A program made the position numbers and the translations under genes. From Vibrio splendidus (GTDB taxonomy: Bacteria; Pseudomonadota; Gammaproteobacteria; Enterobacterales; Vibrionaceae), in the NCBI RefSeq assembly GCF_003345295.1, contig NZ_CP031055.1, positions 930,001-994,000 of the forward strand: a DNA stretch of 64,000 nucleotides, given 5' to 3'. Positions 1 through 8,035 of this stretch are shown in pieces. The number at the start of each line of letters is the position of its first letter. The first letter of the stretch is position 1. Below the pieces are notes generated by a model. It ran no database searches, had not been told where the DNA came from, and saw nothing but the letters and a program-made list of their open reading frames with translations.

Positions 1-1232
1 TCTTCATCAATCACTACCGATTTGGTGTGAAGAAGGCCACCGTAAAACTCGTAAATCTTAACGCCAGCTTCAAGTAACTCTGTATAGAAAGCGCGAGAAG
101 CCCATTTAACCATCAATGAATCGTTGTTGTGTGGAATTATCAGTTCGACGTTTACGCCCCTTTGCGCTGTCATTTTCAGCGTTTCTAACAAGTCGGCACT
201 CGGTACAAAATAAGGCGTAGTGATGCGCACAGAACGATTGGCTTGATTGATGGCAATAGTCAGAACTTGTAGGATCAAATATTCCGGCATACCAGGACCA
301 GACGGAACGACCTGAACCGGGTGGTGCGTCATTATTTCTTCAATCGGGCATTCAGGTAAATCAGGAAGAATGCGCTCGCCTGTTTCTACTTCCCAATCCC
401 AACCATGAATGGCCGAAAGCACGTTAACGGTTGGCCCAGTGACTCGAACCATTACGTCGATCCATTGACCAACGCCTGAACTCTGTTTGAAATGCGCCGG
501 ATCCACCATGTTCATTGAACCGGTATAGGCGATGGATTCATCAATCACGATGATCTTACGGTGTTGTCTTAGATCTAGGCGACGTAAGAAAATACGCCAT
601 GGGCTTACTTCTAATGCTTGAACAACTTGCACACCAGCGTCTTTCATCATTGAACGCCAATGGCTTTTGAAAAAGCGTGGACTACCTGCTGAATCGAGTA
701 AAACCTTAACATCTACGCCACGCTTGGCCGCTCGAATCAGTGCAGAGGCTACGGAGTCGGTTAGACCACCAGGATGCCAAATGTAGAAAACCATTTTGAT
801 ACTGGTTTGTGCGTTTTCTATATCTTCGATAATTGCGTGCAGGATCTCATTGGGTGAAGCTTGCAGTGAAAGTGTGTTTCCACTAAGTGCAGGAATACCC
901 ATTCGATTATTACAAAGCTCATCAATCTTGTGGATTGGGGAGCCAACTTTACCTGGAAGGTGAACCTGACAATCATTTAATTGGCGGAACCAATCACCGA
1001 ACGGAGTAAACATACGATGTGCGCGCTCAGCCCGCTTTCTACCTAGGTTTAGCTCGCCGAAAAGGAAGTAACAGGCCACGCCAACAATCGGGATAATGTA
1101 GATAACCATCAACCACGCGAGAGAAACGCTGACAGAGCGTCGTTTTAGTACGACACGAAAGGTCACACCGGCGACGAGAACCCAGTACAAAGCAACGGAA
1201 GCTAAAGTTAAAAAATGGTAGAGCTTTTCCAC
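1..1232 (-). CDS. cls: Cardiolipin synthase (phospholipase D family), 3' end cut by window edge
   Basis: Membrane enzyme that joins two phosphatidylglycerol molecules into cardiolipin and glycerol. The reverse-strand frame opens with a GTG at 1232 (VEKLYHFLT...) followed by two hydrophobic segments, as in ClsA. Both HxKxxxxD catalytic motifs of the phospholipase D superfamily are visible: HRKIIVID (encoded near 540-565) and HTKSVVID (encoded near 8-30), so only the C-terminal tail is missing. An ATG overlaps the GTG in another frame but stops after a few codons, so the GTG start is preferred; only a weak GAG lies upstream. The gene is divergent from the Na+ symporter. Family assignment is firm; the choice among Cls paralogues (ClsA type) rests on the N-terminal membrane anchors. 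Confidence 0.9.
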   Translation of the reverse strand, partial: MEKLYHFLTLASVALYWVLVAGVTFRVVLKRRSVSVSLAWLMVIYIIPIVGVACYFLFGELNLGRKRAERAHRMFTPFGDWFRQLNDCQVHLPGKVGSPIHKIDELCNNRMGIPALSGNTLSLQASPNEILHAIIEDIENAQTSIKMVFYIWHPGGLTDSVASALIRAAKRGVDVKVLLDSAGSPRFFKSHWRSMMKDAGVQVVQALEVSPWRIFLRRLDLRQHRKIIVIDESIAYTGSMNMVDPAHFKQSSGVGQWIDVMVRVTGPTVNVLSAIHGWDWEVETGERILPDLPECPIEEIMTHHPVQVVPSGPGMPEYLILQVLTIAINQANRSVRITTPYFVPSADLLETLKMTAQRGVNVELIIPHNNDSLMVKWASRAFYTELLEAGVKIYEFYGGLLHTKSVVIDE

Positions 1233-1599
1233 ATTGAATACTCGAAAAAAGAGACACTTAGATAGTAATGCTATTTTGAGGATATGGGAATTTAAGGAAT
1301 CAACTATTTACAAAATAGAGCAAAAGCTGTAAACAGGTTATAGTTGTTAAGTTTTGGTTAACTTAAGACGAAAACGATTGTTTTGTATAAAAAGACGGCA
1401 TTTAACCATAAAAATTTACATTGGTAACGAAATATGTACGGTTCGGACTTCCAATTTTATTCTTAAACTGGTTTACTTGCCATACAACGAGCGTCAATCA
1501 AATCTTTTAAGTGTGTAAATTTTTTTATACACCTTATCTTTTAAAGACGCCACCCAAAGCAAAACACAACATCACACAACACAAAAGTTTGGAGTACAC
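1233..1599. other. Divergent intergenic region, cls / Na+ symporter
   Basis: About 365 AT-rich bases with no credible gene. They must hold the cls promoter (leftward) and the symporter promoter (rightward). The only recognisable site is the TyrR-like box at 1514-1531. I looked for a glycine riboswitch because some Vibrio amino-acid symporters carry one, and saw none. Confidence 0.6.
1514..1531 (+). promoter_or_regulatory. Candidate TyrR box
   Basis: TGTAAA, six T, then TATACA. The TyrR consensus is TGTAAA-N6-TTTACA, so 11 of the 12 specified positions match. It lies about 70 bp before the GTG start of the Na+ symporter. If real, it would place the transporter under aromatic amino-acid control. 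The T-rich spacer makes a chance match possible. Confidence 0.4.
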
Positions 1600-3033
1600 G
1601 TGGCTACTAGTAATACAACCACAACACCCCGCGATACCTGGGGTTCGAAGTTAGGATTCGTAATGGCTGCAGCAGGTTCTGCTGTTGGTCTAGGTAACAT
1701 CTGGAAATTCCCTTACACAGCAGGCGAAAGTGGCGGCGGTGCATTCGTTGCAATTTACCTGTTTTTTGTAATCTTCATCGGTTTCAGTGTCATGCTGACT
1801 GAATTTGCGATTGGCCGTCATACGCAAAAATCGGCAGTAGGTGCATTTAAATCAACTGACCGTCGTTGGACGTTCGCTGGTGTTATCGGCGTAGTCAGTG
1901 GTCTACTTATCATGGGTTTCTACCCTGTAGTAGGTGGCTGGTCTATCGCATACATCGGTAAAATTGCTGGTGGTCTACTAGACGCACCTGAAGCAATTGG
2001 TGACAGCTTCGGTGGCTTTATCTCAAACCCAGTTCAACCACTTATGTGGATGGGCCTATACCTACTACTTAACGTTGTTATCGTTATGAAGGGTATTTCT
2101 GGCGGTATTGAGAAAGCGGGTAAGATTCTGATGCCACTTCTTTTCATCATCCTTATCGTGGTATCAATCAAAGGCCTAATGCTTCCGGGCGCGATGGCTG
2201 GTCTTGAATTCCTATTCAGCCCTGATTTCTCTAAAGTAGACAGCGGTGTAATTCTAGCTGCACTAGGTCAAGCATTCTTCTCACTAAGTCTTGGTATGGG
2301 TTGTATGTTGACATACGGTTCTTACCTTAAGAAGAAAGAGAACCTAGTTCAAACTACAGCTATGGTTACGGCGATGGATACAGGCGTTGCTATCCTAGCT
2401 GGTGTAGCTATGTTCCCTGCAATGTTCGCATTCGGTATGGAACCTGCAGCGGGTCCTGGTCTAGTATTCGTTGTTGTTCCTCAGCTATTCGCTGAAATGG
2501 GCGGCGTAGTTGGTCTGCTATTTGCTCTAATGTTCTTCGTTGGTCTAAGTGTTGCGGCACTGACTTCTTCAGTATCTCTACTTGAAGTTGTAGTTTCTTA
2601 CCTAATCGATGAGAAAGGCATGAAGCGTGTGACTGCAGTACTGTCTGCAAGTGTAGTTATGGCGATTCTATGTATCTTCGCTTCTCTATCACTTGGCGGC
2701 TTCGGTCCAACATTGTTTGGTACTGGTGCATTCGATATCTTCGACTTACTAACGGATAAAATCTTCCTAGCAGTTGGCGGTATGTTGGTATGTATCTTCG
2801 CTGGTTGGAGACTAAACCGTGCTGACCTAGAGAAAGAAATCACTAACGACGGTGAAGTATCTTTCCCACTATTCGGCCTATGGTACACACTTGTTAAGTA
2901 CATCATCCCAGTAGCTATCGCTATCGTAGCGTTCATGGGTATCTCTTCTGGCTTCGACAGCGGTAAAGGTGCAATCATGCTACTAGGTATTGGTATTATT
3001 GCTGGCTCTGCGGTCATCTCTAAGAAGTTATAG
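1600..3033 (+). CDS. Sodium-dependent transporter, NSS/SNF family
   Basis: Inner-membrane Na+-coupled symporter, most likely for an amino acid. The 477-aa length and about 11-12 hydrophobic segments fit bacterial NSS proteins such as TnaT, MhsT and LeuT. The family signature GSAVGLGNIWKFPY in TM1, which contributes to the Na+ and substrate sites, is intact near residues 26-40. Start is GTG with GGAG 6-10 bases upstream. A TyrR-like box precedes the gene, suggesting an aromatic substrate (inference). It is monocistronic, ending at a strong terminator. The last codons (..SKKL stop) begin an imperfect 14-16-bp tandem repeat that continues past the stop. Substrate cannot be told from sequence alone. 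Confidence 0.93.
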   Translation: MATSNTTTTPRDTWGSKLGFVMAAAGSAVGLGNIWKFPYTAGESGGGAFVAIYLFFVIFIGFSVMLTEFAIGRHTQKSAVGAFKSTDRRWTFAGVIGVVSGLLIMGFYPVVGGWSIAYIGKIAGGLLDAPEAIGDSFGGFISNPVQPLMWMGLYLLLNVVIVMKGISGGIEKAGKILMPLLFIILIVVSIKGLMLPGAMAGLEFLFSPDFSKVDSGVILAALGQAFFSLSLGMGCMLTYGSYLKKKENLVQTTAMVTAMDTGVAILAGVAMFPAMFAFGMEPAAGPGLVFVVVPQLFAEMGGVVGLLFALMFFVGLSVAALTSSVSLLEVVVSYLIDEKGMKRVTAVLSASVVMAILCIFASLSLGGFGPTLFGTGAFDIFDLLTDKIFLAVGGMLVCIFAGWRLNRADLEKEITNDGEVSFPLFGLWYTLVKYIIPVAIAIVAFMGISSGFDSGKGAIMLLGIGIIAGSAVISKKL

Positions 3034-3080
3034 TTCTAAGAGGCTATAGTTTAGAAACCATAGCTCTAAGAAGCTACAAT
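3019..3080 (+). repeat. Imperfect 14-16-bp tandem repeat across the stop codon of the Na+ symporter
   Basis: Four units: TCTAAGAAGTTATAG (includes the stop), TTCTAAGAGGCTATAG, TTTAGAAACCATAG and CTCTAAGAAGCTACAAT. The first is coding and the rest are 3' UTR. It resembles duplicated last codons, as at three other gene ends in this window. Confidence 0.6.
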
Positions 3081-3103
3081 CGCGAGTTAAAGTAAGTTAA
3101 GAA

Positions 3104-3130
3104 ACGGGAGCCATTGGCTCCCGTTTTTTT
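3104..3130 (+). terminator. Rho-independent terminator after the Na+ symporter
   Basis: Perfect hairpin ACGGGAGCC-ATT-GGCTCCCGT followed by seven T. Confidence 0.9.
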
Positions 3131-3244
3131 ATGCTACTAACTTAATTATCAAAGAAAAATAAATACTTAAAGTTATTGGTCTGGTAGCCGATATAATGAA
3201 AAGTAATAGCTGATTGAGCTGTATTTTATTTAAGTAGGTGTTGT

Positions 3245-4861
3245 GTGAAATTGTCAGTTAGGAAGAAGTTGTATGCTGGGTTTGGCTCTATATTGGCGGT
3301 GCTTGTCACGTTAGTCGGTATTGTATGGATAGAAGTTATTGGAGCTCACAAGAGCGCTGATGAAATTAGGATGGATGATGTTCCGGGAACGGTGACCTAC
3401 CTTGTATTGATAGATGAGGCTGGGGATGTTTATCGCGATGCACTTGGTGCGATTACTCAGGCCGACAATGCGCTTAATGATTATCGAACCAACAAGAATG
3501 AATTTGCTCAGGCTATTAAAGAAGCAAAACGTTTAGAGAGTCGAGGTTCAGAAGACCATCGCCGTATTGAGCGAATTGAAGACCTGATGGGGCGCTTTAC
3601 TCAAGAGTTTGAATCTAAGCTTGTACCTATGATCAACGACGAGTCTGCGCTGTTATCGAATATCCAGCAGCTTCGCTCCTTATATGAGAGCAATCTAATC
3701 CCGGTTGAAAACTTACTGGATCAAGCGTCTGCAAGTGAGCGTGCCGATACAGAACAATCGCTGCTTGTATTAACCGATTCGTTTACCACCATCGAACGCA
3801 CTATCATGGTGTTGTCTGCCATTGCGATTGTGTTTGGTTGTGTGATTGCGTATGTATTGTCTAGCTCTATTACTAACCGTCTAACTCGTGTTGAACAAGT
3901 TGCGCGACGCGTGGCAAATGGCGACCTTACCGCTGGAGATATTGTTGATAATTCTGGCGATGAACTGGCCGATCTTGCTACGTCGATTAACCAAATGCAG
4001 AAATCTTTGGTCAACCTATTAGGTTCAATTTCTTCTGTGACGAACCAAGTTCAATCGGTGACAGGTGAGCTATCATCAATCAGTCAAGACATCGTTTCTG
4101 GTGCCTCTGCACAAGCTGATAAAGCTAACCTGATTGCGACTGCCGCAGAAGAGCTAAGCTTGACCATTTCTGAAGTCGCGCAACAAGGTACTTCTACTTA
4201 TGAAGAGGCGCGTCGCTCAGAAACGTCAGCAGAAGATGGCCGTAACGTGATTGTTGAAATGGTGGCAAGTATCCAACAAGTGTCGACTCAAATGAGCGAC
4301 ATGTCGGTACAAATGAATACGCTAGGTTCACATGGCGAACAGATTGGCAGTGTTATTAAGGTAATCGAAGACATCGCTGGACAAACCAACCTACTGGCGC
4401 TGAATGCTGCGATTGAAGCGGCACGTGCTGGTGAGTTTGGACGTGGCTTTGCGGTGGTTGCAGATGAAGTACGAGCACTGGCAGAGAGAACGACCAAAGC
4501 GACTCAAGAAGTGTCTGGTATCATTCAGTCGATTCAATCTGGTACGCAAGAAGCGGTGACTTACACTCAAGATAACTGTCGTTTAGTTGAGATTGGTGTA
4601 GAGCAAAGCTCTGGCGCAGTTTCGGCGCTAGAAGCGATTGTAAGTGGTGCTGGCAATGTACAAAGCATGGTCAACTCTATCGCTACTGCGGCAGAAGAAC
4701 AGACAGCGGTGACCAAAGAAATTGCAGCGGATATTACGGCGATCAGTGATATTTCTGAGCAGTCTTTGCAATTAGCGACTCGCAGCTCTGAAAATACCTC
4801 AGGCTTGAACGCTAAAGTTGCTGAGCTAGAAGCATTAGTCGGTAAGTTCAAACTAGCGTAG
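3245..4861 (+). CDS. Methyl-accepting chemotaxis protein
   Basis: Transmembrane chemoreceptor that signals to CheA/CheW. The 538 aa run: N-terminal membrane segment (about 8-30), a periplasmic helical sensor of about 150 residues of the four-helix-bundle type, second membrane segment (about 184-205), HAMP (about 206-258), and a long coiled-coil signalling domain. The conserved hairpin tip lies near residues 374-415 (EDIAGQTNLLALNAAIEAAR, then GRGFAVVADEVRALAERT). No C-terminal NWETF-type CheR/CheB tether is present; the protein ends GKFKLA. It stands alone between two terminators. Ligand unknown. Confidence 0.95.
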   Translation: MKLSVRKKLYAGFGSILAVLVTLVGIVWIEVIGAHKSADEIRMDDVPGTVTYLVLIDEAGDVYRDALGAITQADNALNDYRTNKNEFAQAIKEAKRLESRGSEDHRRIERIEDLMGRFTQEFESKLVPMINDESALLSNIQQLRSLYESNLIPVENLLDQASASERADTEQSLLVLTDSFTTIERTIMVLSAIAIVFGCVIAYVLSSSITNRLTRVEQVARRVANGDLTAGDIVDNSGDELADLATSINQMQKSLVNLLGSISSVTNQVQSVTGELSSISQDIVSGASAQADKANLIATAAEELSLTISEVAQQGTSTYEEARRSETSAEDGRNVIVEMVASIQQVSTQMSDMSVQMNTLGSHGEQIGSVIKVIEDIAGQTNLLALNAAIEAARAGEFGRGFAVVADEVRALAERTTKATQEVSGIIQSIQSGTQEAVTYTQDNCRLVEIGVEQSSGAVSALEAIVSGAGNVQSMVNSIATAAEEQTAVTKEIAADITAISDISEQSLQLATRSSENTSGLNAKVAELEALVGKFKLA

Positions 4862-4934
4862 GGCGGGTGGCTTTGTTCTATTTTCCGAATGCTAATCGAG
4901 TAAAGACCAAGCACTGATCGCTACTTGCTGAAAA

Positions 4935-4977
4935 GAAGCCCAATGATTCAATATTTATTGAGTGAGTTGGGCTTTTT
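4935..4977 (+). terminator. Terminator after the chemoreceptor gene
   Basis: Stem AAGCCCAA ... TTGGGCTT with a long AT-rich loop that can fold further, followed by a T run. Confidence 0.75.
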
Positions 4978-5040
4978 CGTAGCTGGAATCTGGGTTCAGA
5001 CACGGTATACTCCACGTTCTACAATGGAGCTAGCCTTTAA

Positions 5041-5739
5041 ATGTTCGACATTCTTCTGAACCACTCTGATTTTTTACTCATAAACAAACATCCTGGCGTC
5101 AGCGTCCATAAAGACGATGGCGATGCCATATTGTTGCAAGAAGTTGCTAAGGCAATCAAGGAGCCGAAGTTATATCTCGTTCACCGCCTCGATAAAATGA
5201 CCTCAGGTATTCTACTGCTGGCAAAAAATGCTTCGGCAGCAAGTGAGCTTTCACAGCTGTTCGCAAAGCGTGAAGTCGAGAAGTACTACCTTGCGATTGG
5301 TTCGAAGAAGCCTAAGAAAAAGCAGGGGCTGATTTCAGGAGATATGGAGCGTTCACGACGCTCGAGCTGGAAGTTACTGACAAGCAAAGAAAACCCAGCG
5401 ATTACCCAGTTTTTATCTGCAACGGCTGAACCCGGTGAGCGTCTGTTTTTATGTAAACCCTATACGGGACGAACTCACCAGATCCGTGTCGCGATGAAGT
5501 CGATCGGCTCAGCCATTGTTGGTGACCCTATTTATAATCCATCGAGTGAGGCGGACAGAGGTTATCTGCATGCCTTCGCGATTCGATTTACCTATCAATC
5601 ACAAGCCTACGAATATGTCTGCGATCCAAGAAGCCTAAACTCCTTGGGCGAGAAGTGGCATCAAGAGATCGTGTCTAATGGTTTAGACAACTGGCTTGAG
5701 CCTTGGTCATTAACTTGGCCAAAGCTAAACACTAAGTGA
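5041..5739 (+). CDS. RluA-family pseudouridine synthase (TIGR01621-like)
   Basis: Converts uridine to pseudouridine in RNA. The 232 aa carry the RluA-family catalytic motif HRLDKMTSG (Asp near residue 51) and a downstream GRTHQIRVAM motif. There is no S4 domain, so it is a short single-domain member, most like the proteobacterial TIGR01621 group whose RNA target is not established. The stop overlaps a possible GTG start of the next gene (5736), and the next gene's ATG is only 8 bases beyond, so the two are probably co-transcribed RNA-modification genes. Confidence 0.85.
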   Translation: MFDILLNHSDFLLINKHPGVSVHKDDGDAILLQEVAKAIKEPKLYLVHRLDKMTSGILLLAKNASAASELSQLFAKREVEKYYLAIGSKKPKKKQGLISGDMERSRRSSWKLLTSKENPAITQFLSATAEPGERLFLCKPYTGRTHQIRVAMKSIGSAIVGDPIYNPSSEADRGYLHAFAIRFTYQSQAYEYVCDPRSLNSLGEKWHQEIVSNGLDNWLEPWSLTWPKLNTK

Positions 5740-5747
5740 GTGAAATA

Positions 5748-6701
5748 ATGGAAGCATCAGCTTTACCTCTGTTTTTTAGTCATATTGAACAGCAACTTAA
5801 TGAAGTGCCGAATGAACTACGCCGTATTTTTCACGGTCGTGGTAAGTTTTGGCCAGGCTTAGATCAACTAACATGTGATTGGGTTGATGGGCAGTTATTG
5901 GTTAACGTATTCAAAGAAGTGGATGACGAATTCTTATCATCTCTTAAAGCTGGATTGGTTGATCTGACTAATAAAGACATCTGGCAAGCAAAGCAGGGCA
6001 CCAGTATTGTTCTGCAACATCGTTATGCCGATGGTGCGCCTTCAGAAGTTTTATGGGGCGAACTTAATGACTCACCCGTCGTGGTTGAGCACGGTCTTAA
6101 GTACCAACTAGACATTGGCCGTAATCAGAATTTTGGCTTGTTCCTAGATATGCGTAATGGTCGCCAGTGGGTACAAGACAATGCTAAGGATAAGAATGTC
6201 CTTAACCTGTTCGCATACACTTGTGGTTTCTCAGTAGCGGCTATAGCTGGTGGCGCTCGCCAATGTATGAACGTAGATATGTCACGCGGATCGCTAAACA
6301 AAGGCCGTGATAACCACCGTTTGAATGAGCACGACATGCGCTCGGTTAACTTCCTTGGCTACGATATCTTTAAGTCGTGGGGAAAAATCAAAAAGGGTGG
6401 CCCTTACGAGTTGGTTATCATCGACCCGCCTTCGTTCCAAAAAGGCAGCTTTGCTTTAACTAAAGATTACAAAAAGATCTTGCGTCGCTTGCCTGATCTT
6501 CTAACAGAAGGCGGAGAAGTGATTGCTTGTGTTAACTCACCAGCAGTATCGCCAAACTTCCTAATTGAGACGATGGCAGAAGAAGCGCCTAGTGTTGAGT
6601 TTATCGAACGTTTAGACAACCCACCTGAGTTTGTCGATGTCGATCTTGATTCAAGTCTAAAGGTATTGAGATTTCAAATTAAAGCCTCTGCCGATGCTTA
6701 A
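5748..6701 (+). CDS. Class I SAM-dependent methyltransferase (RlmI-like catalytic domain)
   Basis: Probable RNA methyltransferase. A SAM-binding motif (LNLFAYTCGFSVAAIAGGA) near residues 155-173 is followed by an acidic NVDMSRGSL loop and the DPPSFQKGSF motif near 226, the DPPS type typical of RlmI/RlmK/RlmL-class enzymes. The N-terminal part has no recognisable PUA domain. Translation could start at GTG 5736, overlapping the previous stop, or at ATG 5748; I use the ATG, which reads MEASALPLFF. It sits behind a pseudouridine synthase, supporting a role in RNA modification (inference). Substrate unknown. Confidence 0.85.
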   Translation: MEASALPLFFSHIEQQLNEVPNELRRIFHGRGKFWPGLDQLTCDWVDGQLLVNVFKEVDDEFLSSLKAGLVDLTNKDIWQAKQGTSIVLQHRYADGAPSEVLWGELNDSPVVVEHGLKYQLDIGRNQNFGLFLDMRNGRQWVQDNAKDKNVLNLFAYTCGFSVAAIAGGARQCMNVDMSRGSLNKGRDNHRLNEHDMRSVNFLGYDIFKSWGKIKKGGPYELVIIDPPSFQKGSFALTKDYKKILRRLPDLLTEGGEVIACVNSPAVSPNFLIETMAEEAPSVEFIERLDNPPEFVDVDLDSSLKVLRFQIKASADA

Positions 6702-6721
6702 TTGAATTTCAGAATCAGCTA

Positions 6722-6751
6722 AAAAACGCCGCTCATATGAGCGGCGTTTTT
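6722..6751. terminator. Bidirectional terminator between convergent genes
   Basis: Fully palindromic AAAAACGCCGCTCAT / ATGAGCGGCGTTTTT, with a T run on either strand. It serves the methyltransferase on plus and ynjF on minus. Confidence 0.92.
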
Positions 6752-6777
6752 GTTTATGAGGAATGCAGAAATTCACA

Positions 6778-7395
6778 CTAGTTGTTTTGATTCTTGAGTG
6801 TCTGAAACCCAAAATAAATACGCATAAACGTAGTCAGCCAACAAGCTGCACCAAAGGTATAAGCGATAACCGCAAAGTGTTGAGGCCAAATACAGAAAGC
6901 AATGAAACAAGCGATGGTTTCTGTGCCTTCGGTTAGTCCAGACATGTAATAGAGAGACTTATGTTTATAGACTGGGTTTTCAATGCCTCGCTTACCAGCC
7001 ATAACCGCAAACGCTAGAAAGCTGCTGCCTGTGCCGATAAAAGAGAAAATCAAAAATGCACCGGCAATGGCGTTGTGTTCTGGGTTGGCGATAACAAAGC
7101 CAAAAGGGATTAACGAGTAGAAAAGAAAATCGAGGCTGATGTCTAGGAAACCGCCCGCATCACTAATGCCTTGGATTCGAGCTAAGGCTCCATCAAGCCC
7201 GTCACAAACCCTGTTAAATACAATAAACCCCAACGCCCATTCGTATTGTTGAAATGCCAATGCTGGAAACGCTAAACATCCCACCACAAATCCGAATAAC
7301 GTGGTTTGATTGGCCGTGATATCAAATTGGTTCAGTAACTTAGCCGACTGATTTAATGGCCACTTAATGACCTTAATAGAGTACTTATCCAGCAT
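6778..7395 (-). CDS. ynjF: CDP-alcohol phosphatidyltransferase family protein YnjF
   Basis: Integral membrane enzyme of the family that moves a phosphatidyl group from a CDP-alcohol to an acceptor alcohol. The family active-site region is present as DGLDGALAR followed by GGFLDISLD, supplying the metal-binding aspartates. The phrase TGSSFLAF and the C-terminal TEGTETI block resemble E. coli YnjF as I recall it. Start is placed at ATG 7395, which has GGAGAAG 6 bases upstream, rather than an upstream in-frame codon at 7443. The ATG overlaps the ynjD stop by 11 bases, indicating translational coupling. It is last in the ynjBCD operon; the ynjE rhodanese gene found in E. coli is absent. Physiological product unknown. 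Confidence 0.85.
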   Translation of the reverse strand: MLDKYSIKVIKWPLNQSAKLLNQFDITANQTTLFGFVVGCLAFPALAFQQYEWALGFIVFNRVCDGLDGALARIQGISDAGGFLDISLDFLFYSLIPFGFVIANPEHNAIAGAFLIFSFIGTGSSFLAFAVMAGKRGIENPVYKHKSLYYMSGLTEGTETIACFIAFCIWPQHFAVIAYTFGAACWLTTFMRIYFGFQTLKNQNN

Positions 7396-8035
7396 GGTTA
7401 CTTCTCCATGGCCAAGACAGAACTTTTGCCCCTTGAGGCACATCGGTTTGGTCGTGCGTCACCATTAATGTCGGAATATTCGCTTTAGTGAGTTGCTCAA
7501 ATACCCAGTCGCGAAACTGGGCTCTGAGTTCTTGGTCGAGCTTACTAAACGGCTCATCAAGCAACGCCAATTTCGGTTTCGCCAATAGCATACGAGTTAA
7601 GCTAATTCTCGCTCGCTGGCCGCCAGATATTTGGTCGGGAAATGACTCAGCCAAGCGGGTCAGTTCAATGTCTTTTAACGCTTCCATTGCTTGTTGTTGG
7701 CGATCTGACCCCTTAACCGAGTTTGGTAACGAAAAGGCCAAGTTCTCCCATACTTTTAGGTGTGGAAACAACAAGTCATCTTGAAACAGAATGCCGACTT
7801 CACGCTGATGTGATGGGATCTCGTCTAGCTGAATATCGTTCAAAATAACGGTGCCAGAGTATGAGAACTCGTCATTCAGGTGACCCGCGATGGCATCTAA
7901 CAACGTCGATTTTCCGCAGCCGCTTGGGCCCATCAGTGCCAATATTTGGCCTGATTCTAATGTTACGTTTAGCGCTGAAAACAGCGATTCGCCACCGTTT
8001 TTATTGATGGCGAGGTCGTTGAGGTGCAGACTCAT
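7385..8035 (-). CDS. ynjD: ABC transporter ATP-binding protein YnjD
   Basis: Cytoplasmic ATPase of the YnjBCD importer. In 216 aa it has Walker A GPSGCGKST (about 36-44), a Q-loop, the ABC signature SGGQRAR, Walker B LALLDEP and an H-loop VTHDQ, so all catalytic elements are present. It overlaps the end of ynjC by 35 bases and ynjF by 11. Length and order match E. coli ynjD. Substrate of the importer is not established; ferric-iron, thiamine or polyamine-type importers are the nearest relatives. Confidence 0.9.
   Translation of the reverse strand: MSLHLNDLAINKNGGESLFSALNVTLESGQILALMGPSGCGKSTLLDAIAGHLNDEFSYSGTVILNDIQLDEIPSHQREVGILFQDDLLFPHLKVWENLAFSLPNSVKGSDRQQQAMEALKDIELTRLAESFPDQISGGQRARISLTRMLLAKPKLALLDEPFSKLDQELRAQFRDWVFEQLTKANIPTLMVTHDQTDVPQGAKVLSWPWRSNHAG

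Noticed and set aside
1233..1599. Glycine riboswitch before the Na+ symporter
   Set aside because: The conserved GGAGAG and CCGA-type elements are missing; the region is simply AT-rich.
2598..3017. 139-codon minus-strand frame inside the Na+ symporter gene
   Set aside because: Antisense shadow with no ribosome-binding site and low-complexity content.
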